Shown here piece by piece: positions 34,657 through 43,202 of a DNA stretch of 64,000 bases. The stretch covers positions 17,199-81,198 of the forward strand of contig JASFVP010000009.1 of the NCBI GenBank assembly GCA_050049775.1, written 5' to 3'. Below the pieces are notes generated by a model, which saw only the letters and a program-made list of their open reading frames with translations, made no database searches and was not told the DNA's origin. This stretch comes from JABDQZ01 sp050049775. GTDB lineage: Bacteria > Pseudomonadota > Gammaproteobacteria > Chromatiales > Chromatiaceae. Positions within the stretch are counted from its first letter, which is position 1; each line of letters opens with the position of its first letter. Position numbers and translations under genes: made by a program.

Positions 34657-34962
34657 ATGAAAGCTTTTCTGATTAACCCCGAAAGCCAGTCCATCGACGA
34701 GATCGATGTCAACGGCCTGGACAACATCAAGCAACTCATCGGCTATGACACGCTGGAGTCCGACCCGATCGGCGATGCGGGAGACCGCCTGTATTTCGAT
34801 GAGGAATGTTTTCTGCGCGGCACCAAGGGGCGTTTCCAGATCGACAAGGTCATTCCGGTGGCCGGTAAGGGTGTCGTCATCGGCAGCGGCGGCGATGATG
34901 ACAGCCTGCAGGATGTACGCACCGGACTCGACGAGCTGCGCAGCCGCATCAAATACCTGTAA
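34657..34962 (+). CDS. Small hypothetical protein (101 aa)
   Basis: Soluble acidic protein starting MKAFLINPESQSIDEIDVNG and containing DRLYFDEECFLRGTKGRFQI and VAGKGVVIGSGGDDDSLQDV. The beginning recalls DUF3846-like proteins, but the match is too short to rely on. Follows cfa closely on the same strand and may be co-transcribed. Function unknown. Confidence 0.7.
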   Translation: MKAFLINPESQSIDEIDVNGLDNIKQLIGYDTLESDPIGDAGDRLYFDEECFLRGTKGRFQIDKVIPVAGKGVVIGSGGDDDSLQDVRTGLDELRSRIKYL

Positions 34963-35096
34963 CCGCCTGTAGACGCTCACTGCGGCCGCTTGGGGGCAGC
35001 GGTGCGTATTCACACGCCTGCCGGAAACTTCTACACTCAGCGCATGTCGCATAATTATGCCCGGGCTCCGGCCGGGCGTTTCCGGGAGACATCGCC

Positions 35097-36200
35097 TTGT
35101 TTCAGAACCGCCCCCTGCCCTCCGCACTGGTTTGCGCCCGCCTGTTGCTGGCCGGCCTGCTTTTCTCGACGGCTGCGGTATTCGCCGCCAAGCCGGCCGC
35201 TCCAACACCGGTGTTTGTACTGCAGGTGCAGAAAGCCGACATCGAAGACCGCATCGAAGCCCTCGGCACACTGCGCGCCAACGAATCCATTGAACTGACC
35301 GCCGCCGTCACCGAAACCGTCAGTGAGCTGCATTTTGACGACGGTGACCGCGTCCAGGCCGAGCAGGTCCTGGTAGAAATGACCAGCAGCGAGGAACAGG
35401 CCCAGCTCGAGGAAGTGCGCGCCACCGCTGCCGAGGCATTGCGCCAGTACGAACGCATCAAGTCGTTGCGCAAGCAACAGACCGCCGCCGAGTCGCTGCT
35501 CGACGAACGCCGCCGCGAACTGGAAACCGCACGTGCCCGTCTCAATGCGATTGAATCGCGCCTCGCCGACCGACTGCTGCGCGCACCCTTTGCCGGTGTC
35601 GTCGGCCTGCGCAACGTCAGTATCGGTGCACTGGTCGAGCCCGGCGATGTCATCACCACACTCGATGATGACAGCATCATGAAGCTCGACTTTGCCGTGC
35701 CGGCGATTTACCTGGCTGCGCTCAAGCCGGGGTTGCCAGTCCAGGCCACGACACGTGCCTGGCCGCAACGCCACTTTAGCGGTGAAGTCAAAAGCGTCGA
35801 CAGTCGCGTCGATCCGGTTACGCGTACCATCGTCGTGCGCGCCCTGCTCAACAATCCGGATTTTGCCCTGCGCCCCGGCATGCTGATGCAGGTGGATTTG
35901 CTCAGCAGCCAGCGCCAGGCCATTGTCATTCCGGAAGAATGCCTGATCGCCAAAGCCGACAAGCAGTTCGTGTTTGTCGTCGGAACAGATAACAAGGCAG
36001 AGCAACGTGAAGTCACAATCGGCACACGGCGCCCGGGTGAAGTCGAAATCGTCACCGGCCTTGACGTTGGCGAGCGCGTCATCACCGACGGCGCACTCAA
36101 GTTGCGCCCTGGAGCCGAAGTCAGCATCCGTGCCATGGATGATGGCAAGACACCGGTCCACCAGTTACTCGAAAGTAAGACCGGCAGCAGCACGCCATGA
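35097..36200 (+). CDS. RND efflux periplasmic adaptor (membrane fusion protein)
   Basis: Adaptor of 367 aa linking an RND pump to an outer-membrane channel. Signal sequence (ALVCARLLLAGLLFSTAAVFAA), lipoyl half-motifs (IEALGTLRANESIELTAAV ... LLRAPFAGVVGLRNVSIGALVEPGDVI), an alpha-helical hairpin (about 95-150) and beta-barrel region (MKLDFAVPAIYLAALKPGLPV). TTG start at 35097 is supported by GGGAGA 9 bases upstream; no ATG fits better. Its stop overlaps the pump gene start (ATGA). Confidence 0.9.
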   Translation: MFQNRPLPSALVCARLLLAGLLFSTAAVFAAKPAAPTPVFVLQVQKADIEDRIEALGTLRANESIELTAAVTETVSELHFDDGDRVQAEQVLVEMTSSEEQAQLEEVRATAAEALRQYERIKSLRKQQTAAESLLDERRRELETARARLNAIESRLADRLLRAPFAGVVGLRNVSIGALVEPGDVITTLDDDSIMKLDFAVPAIYLAALKPGLPVQATTRAWPQRHFSGEVKSVDSRVDPVTRTIVVRALLNNPDFALRPGMLMQVDLLSSQRQAIVIPEECLIAKADKQFVFVVGTDNKAEQREVTIGTRRPGEVEIVTGLDVGERVITDGALKLRPGAEVSIRAMDDGKTPVHQLLESKTGSSTP

Positions 36201-39200
36201 TCCTGTCCGACGTTTCTGTCACGCGGCCGGTATTTGCGGCGGTCATGTCGCTGCTGTTGATCGCGTTTGGTCTGGTCTCGTTTGATCGTCTGCCATTGCG
36301 TGAATATCCGGACATCGATCCGCCCAAGGTATCGATCGAAACCCTGTATCCCGGTGCTGCAGCCAACGTCGTGGAAACGCGCATCACCGAACTCATCGAG
36401 GACCGCATCGCCGGCGTCGAAGGCATTCGCTTTATTGAGTCGCAGAGCGAGGACGGCCGCTCGATCATCAATGTCGAGTTCTCCATCAATCGCGACGTCG
36501 ACGCGGCTGCCAACGACATCCGCGACCGTGTCTCGGCCGTGCTTGACGATCTGCCCGACGAGGCCGATCCACCCGAAATCCAGAAAGTCGACAGCAACGA
36601 AGACGTCATCATGTGGCTGAATCTGGCCAGCGATCGCATGAGCGTACCCGAGCTGACCGACTATGCATCGCGCTACCTGGTCGACCGCTTTTCCGTACTC
36701 GACGGTGTCGCGCGCGTGCGCGTTGGTGGCGGCCAGGTGTATGCCATGCGCGTCTGGCTGGACCGGCGTGAACTGGCGGCACGTGACTTGGCCGTGGCCG
36801 ATGTTGAAACGGCGCTGCGCGCCGAAAATGTCGAATTGCCGGCCGGCAGTATCGATTCGGGCGAACGCCAGTTCACCGTGCGCGTGCAGCGCAACTTCCG
36901 TACCGCTGAGGACTTTACCAAGCTGGTGCTCAAACGCGGCGATGACGGTTATCTGATCCGCCTCGGTGATGTCGCCCGCGTGGAACGCGCTGCGGCTGAA
37001 GACCGCTTGTTCTTCCGTGGCAACGGCGTGCCGATGGTTGGTATCGGCATCATCAAGCAGTCCACCGCCAACACGCTGGCCGTGGCGCGCGCCGCCAAGG
37101 CCGAGATGCAGCGCATTAATCCGACCCTGCCCGACGGCATGGCCATCAAGCAGAGTTACGACAGCTCGGTGTTTGTCGAAGGCGCCATCGACGAAGTCTT
37201 CAAGACACTCGGCAGCGCCATCTTGCTGGTCATCATCGTGATTTACCTGTTCCTGGGCAGCGCGCGTGCCATGCTGGTACCGGCGGTCACCGTGCCGGTG
37301 TCGCTGATCGCCACCTTCATCGTGCTGCTGGTGTTGGGCTTTTCCATCAACATCATCACCCTGCTGGCGCTGGTGCTGGCCATCGGCCTGGTGGTCGATG
37401 ACGCCATCGTGGTACTGGAAAACATTCACCGGCGCATGGAGCAGTACGGCGAGACTCGTCTGGTTGCCGCGTTTCGCGGCACACGCCAGGTCGGCTTCGC
37501 CGTGATCGCAACCACCGTGGTGCTGATTGCCGTATTTGTGCCGATCGCATTTTTGCAGGGTGACGTCGGCCGGCTGTTTTCCGAGTTCGCTTTAACCATG
37601 GCGGCGGCCGTGGCGTTTTCCAGCTTCGTGGCGCTGTCCTTATCGGCCATGCTGGCCTCCAAGGTATTGCCCGCGATGGAAAAACAAAGCCGTTTCAGTG
37701 GCCTGATCGATCGCGGCTTTCAGAAAGTACGCCACGCCTATATCAGGATCTTGCGTGGTGCCCTACATCATGCCTGGGTGGTCGGTCTGAGCTTTGTCGC
37801 CATCCTGGCCGCAGCGCTGTGGCTGCTGCAATCTATTCCCAACGAATACGCACCGAAAGAAGACCGTGGTGTGTTCTATCTTATGGTTACCGGTCCGGAA
37901 GGCGCCTCCTACAAATACATTGCCGAGTACATGACGGAAATCGAAAGCCGCATGATGCCGTTGGTCGAGTCCGGTGAAATCTCTCGCCTGCTGGTACGTG
38001 CACCGCGTGCGTTTGGCAATTACGAGATCTTCAATACCGGCATCGTCATCAATGTATTAAGCGACTGGTCAACACGACGCTCGGCCTGGGAAATCATGGA
38101 CGATGTGCGCCAGCGTCTGGGCGACCTGCCCGGTGTGCGCGCCTTCCCGGTCATGCGTCAGGGCTTTGGTGCGCGCGTGCAAAAGCCGGTGCAGTTTGTC
38201 ATCGGTGGCGGCACTTATAGCGAACTGGCCGAATGGCGTGACATCCTGTTGAAAAAGATCAACGAGGACAATCCGGGCCTGGTTGGCCTCGACTGGGATT
38301 ACAAGGAAACCAAACCACAGCTGCAGATCGTGATCGATTACGACCGCGCCGCCGACCTCGGCGTCACCGTCAACAGCATCGGCCGCACACTGGAGACCAT
38401 GCTCGGCTCACGCCGCGTCACCACCTACATCGATGCCGGTGAGGAATACGATGTCATCCTCGAAGGCGAGCGCCCAACACAACGCACGCCGACCAACATG
38501 GAGAACCTGTATGTGCGTTCGCAGCGCACCGGCGAACTGGTGCCGTTGTCGAATCTGGTGCAGATCAAGGAGTTCGCTGACTCCATCAGCCTGAATCGTT
38601 ACAACCGTGTACGCGCGATCACCCTGCAGGCCAACCTTGCCGATGGCGTGTCACTCGGTGATGCCCTGTCGCATCTGGAAAACCTGGTTGAACAGCATCT
38701 GCCCGGCAATGTGATTGTCGATTACAAGGGCCAGTCGCGCGATTTCCGTTTCGCTGGTGGTTCGATCCTGTTCACCATGCTGCTCGGCGCCATGGTGGTG
38801 TATCTGGTGTTGGCCGCGCAATTCGAAAGCTGGCTGCATCCACTGGTCATCATGCTGACCGTGCCACTGGCCATGACCGGCGCCCTGCTCGGTCTGTATT
38901 TGACTGACCAGACACTCAATGTTTACAGCCAGATTGGCCTGATCATGCTGATCGGCCTAGCCGCCAAAAACGGCATCCTCATTGTCGAGTTCGCCAACCA
39001 GTTGCGTGACCATGGCCATGCCTTTCACGCAGCCTTGATCGAAGCCGCCGAGGTACGCTTTCGGCCGATCGTCATGACCGGCATCACCACCATTGCCGGT
39101 TCGGTGCCCTTGCTGCTGTCATCCGGCGCCGGTAGTGAAACCCGCCTGGTGATCGGCACCGTCATCATCAGCGGCGTACTCGCCGCGACTTTGTTTACTC

Positions 39201-39301
39201 TGTTCATCGTCCCGGTCGCTTATGACAAGCTGGCGCAGAAAACCGGCTCACCCGGCGACACACGCAAGCGCCTGGAACAGCAAATGCCAACCGAAAAATA
39301 G
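36197..39301 (+). CDS. RND multidrug efflux pump, HAE-1 family
   Basis: Inner-membrane proton-driven pump of 1034 aa, AcrB/MexF-like. Begins with the standard MILSDVSVTRPVFAAVMSLLLIAFG; proton-relay aspartates in IGLVVDDAIVVLENIHRRME near residue 400; second helix bundle LVLAAQFESWLHPLVIMLTVPL and LIGLAAKNGILIVEFANQLRD. Translationally coupled to the adaptor upstream. No outer-membrane channel gene is in the window, so a TolC-like partner elsewhere is expected. Substrates unknown. A methyltransferase gene follows at 5 bases. Confidence 0.93.
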   Translation: MILSDVSVTRPVFAAVMSLLLIAFGLVSFDRLPLREYPDIDPPKVSIETLYPGAAANVVETRITELIEDRIAGVEGIRFIESQSEDGRSIINVEFSINRDVDAAANDIRDRVSAVLDDLPDEADPPEIQKVDSNEDVIMWLNLASDRMSVPELTDYASRYLVDRFSVLDGVARVRVGGGQVYAMRVWLDRRELAARDLAVADVETALRAENVELPAGSIDSGERQFTVRVQRNFRTAEDFTKLVLKRGDDGYLIRLGDVARVERAAAEDRLFFRGNGVPMVGIGIIKQSTANTLAVARAAKAEMQRINPTLPDGMAIKQSYDSSVFVEGAIDEVFKTLGSAILLVIIVIYLFLGSARAMLVPAVTVPVSLIATFIVLLVLGFSINIITLLALVLAIGLVVDDAIVVLENIHRRMEQYGETRLVAAFRGTRQVGFAVIATTVVLIAVFVPIAFLQGDVGRLFSEFALTMAAAVAFSSFVALSLSAMLASKVLPAMEKQSRFSGLIDRGFQKVRHAYIRILRGALHHAWVVGLSFVAILAAALWLLQSIPNEYAPKEDRGVFYLMVTGPEGASYKYIAEYMTEIESRMMPLVESGEISRLLVRAPRAFGNYEIFNTGIVINVLSDWSTRRSAWEIMDDVRQRLGDLPGVRAFPVMRQGFGARVQKPVQFVIGGGTYSELAEWRDILLKKINEDNPGLVGLDWDYKETKPQLQIVIDYDRAADLGVTVNSIGRTLETMLGSRRVTTYIDAGEEYDVILEGERPTQRTPTNMENLYVRSQRTGELVPLSNLVQIKEFADSISLNRYNRVRAITLQANLADGVSLGDALSHLENLVEQHLPGNVIVDYKGQSRDFRFAGGSILFTMLLGAMVVYLVLAAQFESWLHPLVIMLTVPLAMTGALLGLYLTDQTLNVYSQIGLIMLIGLAAKNGILIVEFANQLRDHGHAFHAALIEAAEVRFRPIVMTGITTIAGSVPLLLSSGAGSETRLVIGTVIISGVLAATLFTLFIVPVAYDKLAQKTGSPGDTRKRLEQQMPTEK

Positions 39302-39306
39302 ACACT

Positions 39307-39948
39307 ATGTTTCTTGCACGCTTTCTCCCGCCACGCATACTGTCGTTGCAGGCTCGCAAACCCAGCGGCCTGATCGGCCGTTACATCATGACGCCGATCT
39401 TCAATGCCGGTAATGCCGATCTCAATAACTTTGTGCTACACAACCTCGAGCTGCAACCGACCGATCGGGTGCTGGAAATCGGCTTTGGTCCCGGTAAACT
39501 GATTCACGACATGGCAAACATCATCACTGATGGCAGTATCAATGGCATCGATTTTTCAGGCACCATGCTGAAGCAGGCCAGTAAAGTGAATCGGCATCAC
39601 ATCGATAGCGGCAAGGTGCGGCTGCAACAGTGCGATTGCATGCAGCTGCCGTTTGATGACGCATCGTTTGACAAACTCTGCACCAGCAATACCCTGTATT
39701 TCTGGCGGCAACCGGAAGTGAATCTAGGGGAAATACATCGGGTACTGCGTCCCGGTGGCAGGATAGCCATCGGCTTCAGGGATGCGGAGCAAATGCGCAG
39801 CCTGCCCCTGAGTGAGGACATTTTTCGCACGTATTCCCGGGACGAAGTCATCAACCTGCTGGGCGATGCCGGTTTTCAACAACCGCACATCACGGGCCGG
39901 GACGGCTCGCCGTTTTATTCCTATTGCGCCGTCGCCAGCAGGATTTAA
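39307..39948 (+). CDS. SAM-dependent methyltransferase (UbiE/Methyltransf_11 type)
   Basis: 213 aa; SAM-binding motif RVLEIGFGPGKLIHDMA, NGIDFSGTML, QQCDCMQLPFDDASFDKLCTSNTLYFWRQPEVNL and RVLRPGGRIAIGF. Starts five bases after the RND pump stop, probably the third gene of that transcript. The N terminus MFLARFLPPRILSLQARKPSG is basic and amphipathic. Substrate unknown. Confidence 0.82.
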   Translation: MFLARFLPPRILSLQARKPSGLIGRYIMTPIFNAGNADLNNFVLHNLELQPTDRVLEIGFGPGKLIHDMANIITDGSINGIDFSGTMLKQASKVNRHHIDSGKVRLQQCDCMQLPFDDASFDKLCTSNTLYFWRQPEVNLGEIHRVLRPGGRIAIGFRDAEQMRSLPLSEDIFRTYSRDEVINLLGDAGFQQPHITGRDGSPFYSYCAVASRI

Positions 39949-40074
39949 AAGCATTACTGGCCAATACTGAAACTTCTTAGGCAATAAATTCACGCATTGT
40001 GACGCAAATCTCAAGCGCCACGCGAGCCGGACGATATGTTTAGTATCTTCAAATGCCTTATGAAGGAGTGGAAG

Positions 40075-40275
40075 ATGTCCGGATATTATCCTGCAATTGC
40101 TTTATCAGTGATTTCCGCTTTGCTGCTGGCGCAACTCGCCTTGTCTGCACTACGTCGATCAGCCCGCCAGACCGTTAAGGCTAGACGCCGAAGAGATTAC
40201 CCGACCATAGCCTCAACTCAGCGAAGTGAATCAAAAAACTTCGCACGCAGTTCAAACCATCAACATCACGACTGA
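40075..40275 (+). CDS. Small single-pass membrane protein (66 aa), not recognised
   Basis: MSGYYPAIALSVISALLLAQ begins a hydrophobic segment (about residues 5-24), followed by a strongly basic, hydrophilic tail (ARQTVKARRRRDYP). AAGGAG 6 bases before ATG 40075 supports this start over the upstream ATG. Next to another small membrane protein. Function unknown. Confidence 0.55.
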   Translation: MSGYYPAIALSVISALLLAQLALSALRRSARQTVKARRRRDYPTIASTQRSESKNFARSSNHQHHD

Positions 40276-40323
40276 CAAGCGGTCAATCACCGCCATTGAA
40301 CAGCGCTTAACCGAGGATTTGTT

Positions 40324-40587
40324 ATGCAAAACCACAGTCTCACCATCCCGACCGATGCCATGATCGCACTGGAAAATGGCAACAAGATCGAGGCGATCAA
40401 ACATGTCCGAATTGCCGAAGGACTGGGGCTAAAGGAAGCCAAGGAACTCGTGGAGTTATACATCCAGCAAAACCCGAATGTGCAAAGCCGCCTGGAAGCG
40501 GCCAATGCCGAAAATGCAAAAAATGCATTCAACTGGGTTTTGATTTTTGGCGCCATTGCGACGCTGGTGTATTTCTATCTCAATTGA
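40324..40587 (+). CDS. Membrane-anchored protein with ribosomal L7/L12 C-terminal-like domain
   Basis: 87 aa. Residues about 21-44 (KIEAIKHVRIAEGLGLKEAK and following ELVE) closely match the L7/L12 C-terminal motif that contacts translation factors, including GLGLKEAK. A linker follows, then a C-terminal membrane segment (about 68-86, NWVLIFGAIATLVYFYL). GAGG precedes the ATG. Such L7/L12-CTD-like small proteins occur in many bacteria; their role is not established. Confidence 0.8.
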   Translation: MQNHSLTIPTDAMIALENGNKIEAIKHVRIAEGLGLKEAKELVELYIQQNPNVQSRLEAANAENAKNAFNWVLIFGAIATLVYFYLN

Positions 40588-40624
40588 GAAAAGCGCTAAC
40601 AATCAACCCCGGCCAGTTCCTGAT

Positions 40625-41908
40625 CTAACCCCGTGCTGCAGACGCATTCGCTGATGACCTGTTGCGATTACGATTGCGACTCTGCTTTTGTCCCGGTCTG
40701 CGCGTTGCAGCATTCCTGTTGCCATTGGCACTGCGTTTTTTCTGGATCGGCTCGGCCTTGATAGAAGGATCCGGCTCGTAACCGGGCAGCACCTGCTTGG
40801 GAATCTCACGCTTCAACAGGCGCTCAATATCCTTCAACAACTTGTGCTCATCAACACACACCAGCGACACCGCCTCGCCTTCCTTACCGGCGCGACCGGT
40901 ACGGCCAATACGATGCACGTAATCTTCCGGCACATTCGGTAACTCAAAATTCACCACATGCGGAAGCTGATCGATATCCAGGCCGCGCGCGGCAATATCG
41001 GTCGCCACCAGCACCCGTACTTCACCGCTTTTAAAACCGGCCAGGGCGCGCGTACGGGCGCCCTGACTTTTATTACCATGGATGGCCGCTGCGCTGAGAC
41101 CATCCGCCTCGAGCTGCTGCGACAAGCGATTGGCACCGTGTTTGGTGCGTGTAAACACCAGCACCTGTCGCCAGTTATTTGAGCCAATCATATGACTCAA
41201 CAACTCCGCCTTGCGTTTCCTGTCGACCGGATGCACACGCTGCTCAATACGCTCGGCCGTGGTGTTGCGACGCGCCACTTCAATCAGTTCCGGACTGTTG
41301 AGCAGGCGGTCAGCCAGCTGTTTGATCCCGTCCGAGAATGTTGCGGAAAACAACAGGTTCTGGCGCGCATGGTTTTTCGGCAGCAATGCCAGCACCTTGC
41401 GGATGTCGTGAATAAAGCCCATATCGAGCATGCGATCGGCTTCATCGAGCACCAGGATTTCCACCTGTGACAGATCCAGCGTACGCTGGCCGGCGTGGTC
41501 CAGCAGGCGCCCCGGGGTCGCCACCAGGATATCCACGCCACGGCGCAGTTTTTCGATTTGCGGGTTGATTTTAACGCCGCCAAAAATCACCGCTGAATTG
41601 AGCGGCAAGTGGCGACCATAGGTGGCCACGCTTTCACCGACCTGCGCCGCCAACTCCCGGGTTGGTGTGAGCACCAGCGCACGCACCGGGCGGTGGCCTT
41701 TTGCCGCTGGCCTGGCACTCAGCAGTTGCAGCAATGGCAACGTGAAGCCGGCGGTTTTACCGGTGCCAGTCTGGGCGCCGGCCAGCACGTCCTTGCCCTG
41801 CAAAATAACGGGGATGGCGCTGCGCTGGATAGGAGTGGGTTCGGTATAGCCTTGCTGCTTGATCGCACGCAGGAGTTCAGCCGACAGGCCGAGGTTTTCA
41901 AATGACAT
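40625..41908 (-). CDS. rhlE: DEAD-box RNA helicase RhlE
   Basis: ATP-dependent RNA helicase of 427 aa for ribosome assembly or RNA decay. Motifs: Q-motif GYTEPTPIQRSAIP, I AGAQTGTGKTAGF, Ia PTRELAAQ, II LDEADRMLDMGF, III SATFSDGI, V ATDIAARGLDI, VI HRIGRTGRAGK. The basic C-terminal tail (GNRNAATRRPGQKQSRNRNR) is an RNA-binding extension. ATG 41908 begins the conserved MSFENLGLS; the in-frame upstream extension is unlikely. A structured leader lies upstream. Confidence 0.93.
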   Translation of the reverse strand: MSFENLGLSAELLRAIKQQGYTEPTPIQRSAIPVILQGKDVLAGAQTGTGKTAGFTLPLLQLLSARPAAKGHRPVRALVLTPTRELAAQVGESVATYGRHLPLNSAVIFGGVKINPQIEKLRRGVDILVATPGRLLDHAGQRTLDLSQVEILVLDEADRMLDMGFIHDIRKVLALLPKNHARQNLLFSATFSDGIKQLADRLLNSPELIEVARRNTTAERIEQRVHPVDRKRKAELLSHMIGSNNWRQVLVFTRTKHGANRLSQQLEADGLSAAAIHGNKSQGARTRALAGFKSGEVRVLVATDIAARGLDIDQLPHVVNFELPNVPEDYVHRIGRTGRAGKEGEAVSLVCVDEHKLLKDIERLLKREIPKQVLPGYEPDPSIKAEPIQKKRSANGNRNAATRRPGQKQSRNRNRNRSSANASAARG

Positions 41909-42051
41909 TGGGTATGACTCCGGTTTTGCCCTGGCGCAAGCACACAAGCTGGCGAAAACCGGTTCGGGCTGATAAAGGTATTCTTGTGGTAGCGGGAGGC
42001 CTGATGCTCCGGTAAAGGAGAGGCAAGGACAAACGACTCAAGAGTGGTTCC

Positions 42052-42093
42052 GGCGACTTGATGTCGCCCAGGGTGCTAACCGGTCAGGCACCC
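42052..42093 (-). promoter_or_regulatory. Two hairpins in the leader region of rhlE
   Basis: GGCGAC-TTGAT-GTCGCC (42052-42068) and GGGTGC ... GCACCC (42071-42076 / 42088-42093) lie back to back 145-185 bases upstream of rhlE. Long structured leaders are common for cold-shock and RNA-helicase genes, but a terminator of an unknown transcript is equally possible. Confidence 0.35.
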
Positions 42094-42125
42094 GGAATAC
42101 TGCGCGTAGCTTAGCAGAAGCCTGA

Positions 42126-42145
42126 AAAATAATCTTGATTATTTT
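42126..42145 (-). terminator. AT-rich hairpin after bfd and the 48-aa ORF
   Basis: AAAATAATC and GATTATTTT form a perfect AT-rich dyad 36 bases after the 48-aa ORF, followed on the minus strand by T residues. The low GC makes it a weak terminator; it could instead be part of the rhlE promoter. Confidence 0.35.
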
Positions 42146-42181
42146 CGGGGAGAACGGCCTGATTCAGCCTGTAAGCGCGTT

Positions 42182-42328
42182 TTAGATATCCGCTTTTTGT
42201 ACGCCGGCTTTATGACGTCCCAGTTCACGTAACAAACGCCAGTGCTGACGACGGGCGCTTTCACGCTTTGGTTGAAACAAGCGCACCAGTCGACGCAACA
42301 GGCGCAACTCCACTTTTTCGGATTGCAT
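42182..42328 (-). CDS. Small basic protein (48 aa) downstream of bfd
   Basis: Reads MQSEKVELRLLRRLVRLFQP and continues with a very Arg/Lys-rich amphipathic helix ending in VQKADI. It starts 14 bases after the bfd stop on the same strand. The ribosome-binding site is weak, but the uninterrupted frame, alternating basic/leucine pattern and operon position argue for a real gene. No family recognised; nucleic-acid or membrane-surface binding is conceivable. Confidence 0.45.
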   Translation of the reverse strand: MQSEKVELRLLRRLVRLFQPKRESARRQHWRLLRELGRHKAGVQKADI

Positions 42329-42342
42329 AATTACTTGCTCAC

Positions 42343-42555
42343 TCAGGCGGTAGCCAGTTGCTGACCGAGCGACATTTCATTATATGACTGTTCCGCCAGT
42401 GCTTGGTGCAACACCTTGCGTGCGCAATCAGAGCAACGACCACAACAACTCGACACCTTGAGTTCGCTACACAAGGCCTCCATGGTGCAGATACCGTCAT
42501 CCACGGCATCGCGGATTTGACCATCGGTCACACTGTTGCAGACACAGACATACAT
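42343..42555 (-). CDS. bfd: Bacterioferritin-associated ferredoxin
   Basis: [2Fe-2S] protein of 70 aa that reduces bacterioferritin to release stored iron. Cys4, Cys6, Cys38 and Cys41 match the cluster ligands of E. coli Bfd exactly (MYVCVCNSVTDGQIRDAV ... CCGRCSDCAR). Divergent from the two bacterioferritin genes with a Fur-type site between, so iron limitation should induce it. Confidence 0.93.
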   Translation of the reverse strand: MYVCVCNSVTDGQIRDAVDDGICTMEALCSELKVSSCCGRCSDCARKVLHQALAEQSYNEMSLGQQLATA

Positions 42556-42597
42556 GATTTGCCCCTCGTTTGTATCACTTGCAAATTATATTAGTAC

Positions 42598-42617
42598 AAA
42601 TGAGAACGATTTGCATT
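42598..42617. promoter_or_regulatory. Fur-type box between bfd and bfr
   Basis: AATGAGAACGATTTGCATT (42599-42617) fits the degenerate Fur pattern AATGATAATNATTATCATT at 14 of 18 fixed positions. It lies 43 bases upstream of the bfd start, where Fur would repress bfd in iron-replete cells. Confidence 0.65.
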
Positions 42618-42720
42618 ATTTATTTAAAGACAGGATCCTGTCAAGCGTTTACAATAGTTTTTCAATGTCTATCCCCTCGAACAGACCCACAACCCGTATT
42701 AGCAACCAGGAGTCCAAGAC

Positions 42721-43185
42721 ATGCAGGGAGACCGCGAAACCATCCAGGTGTTGAACGCTGTTTTAAAAGTCCAGCTCACCGCCATTAACCAGTTTTTCCT
42801 CCACGCCCGAATGCTCGGCAACTGGGGCCTGGGAAAACTTAACGAGAAGGATTACAAGCAATCCATCAAAGCCATGAAGCAGGCCGATGATGTCATCGAG
42901 CGCGTGCTGTTTCTGGAAGGGCTGCCCAACCTGCAGGATCTCGGCAAATTGCTGATCGGCGAAAACGTGCCCGAGATTCTCGCCAACGACCTGCAACTAC
43001 GTCAGGAAGAGCGCAGTGGCCTGTTAAGTGCAGTCGCACACTGTGAATCCAGTCAGGATTACGTCAGCCGTGAACTGATCGAGCACCTGCTGGAAGAATG
43101 TGAAGAACAGATCGACTGGATTGAAAGCCAGCAGTGGTTAATTGAAAACAGCGGACTGGAAAACTACCTCCAGTCGCAGATGTGA
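42721..43185 (+). CDS. bfrB: Bacterioferritin, haem-binding subunit lacking ferroxidase ligands
   Basis: 24-mer ferritin subunit, 154 aa. Compared with E. coli Bfr numbering, all six di-iron ligands are changed: Gln18, Ala51, Gln54, Arg94, Cys127, Gln130. The haem ligand Met52 is kept (KAMKQAD). The rest of the fold is typical (INQFFLHARMLGNWGL, DYVSRELIEHLLEE). It therefore should bind interfacial haem but not oxidise iron, acting with the next gene product as in known two-subunit bacterioferritins. Separated from the second gene by 17 bases. Confidence 0.9.
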   Translation: MQGDRETIQVLNAVLKVQLTAINQFFLHARMLGNWGLGKLNEKDYKQSIKAMKQADDVIERVLFLEGLPNLQDLGKLLIGENVPEILANDLQLRQEERSGLLSAVAHCESSQDYVSRELIEHLLEECEEQIDWIESQQWLIENSGLENYLQSQM

Positions 43186-43202
43186 GTCAGGGAGAAATTA
43201 CA

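Noticed and set aside
35708..37429. 573-aa open frame antisense to the RND adaptor and pump genes
   Set aside because: It lies opposite clear, motif-rich genes and its sequence is Gln/His/Asp-rich without family features; long antisense frames are expected from the codon bias here.
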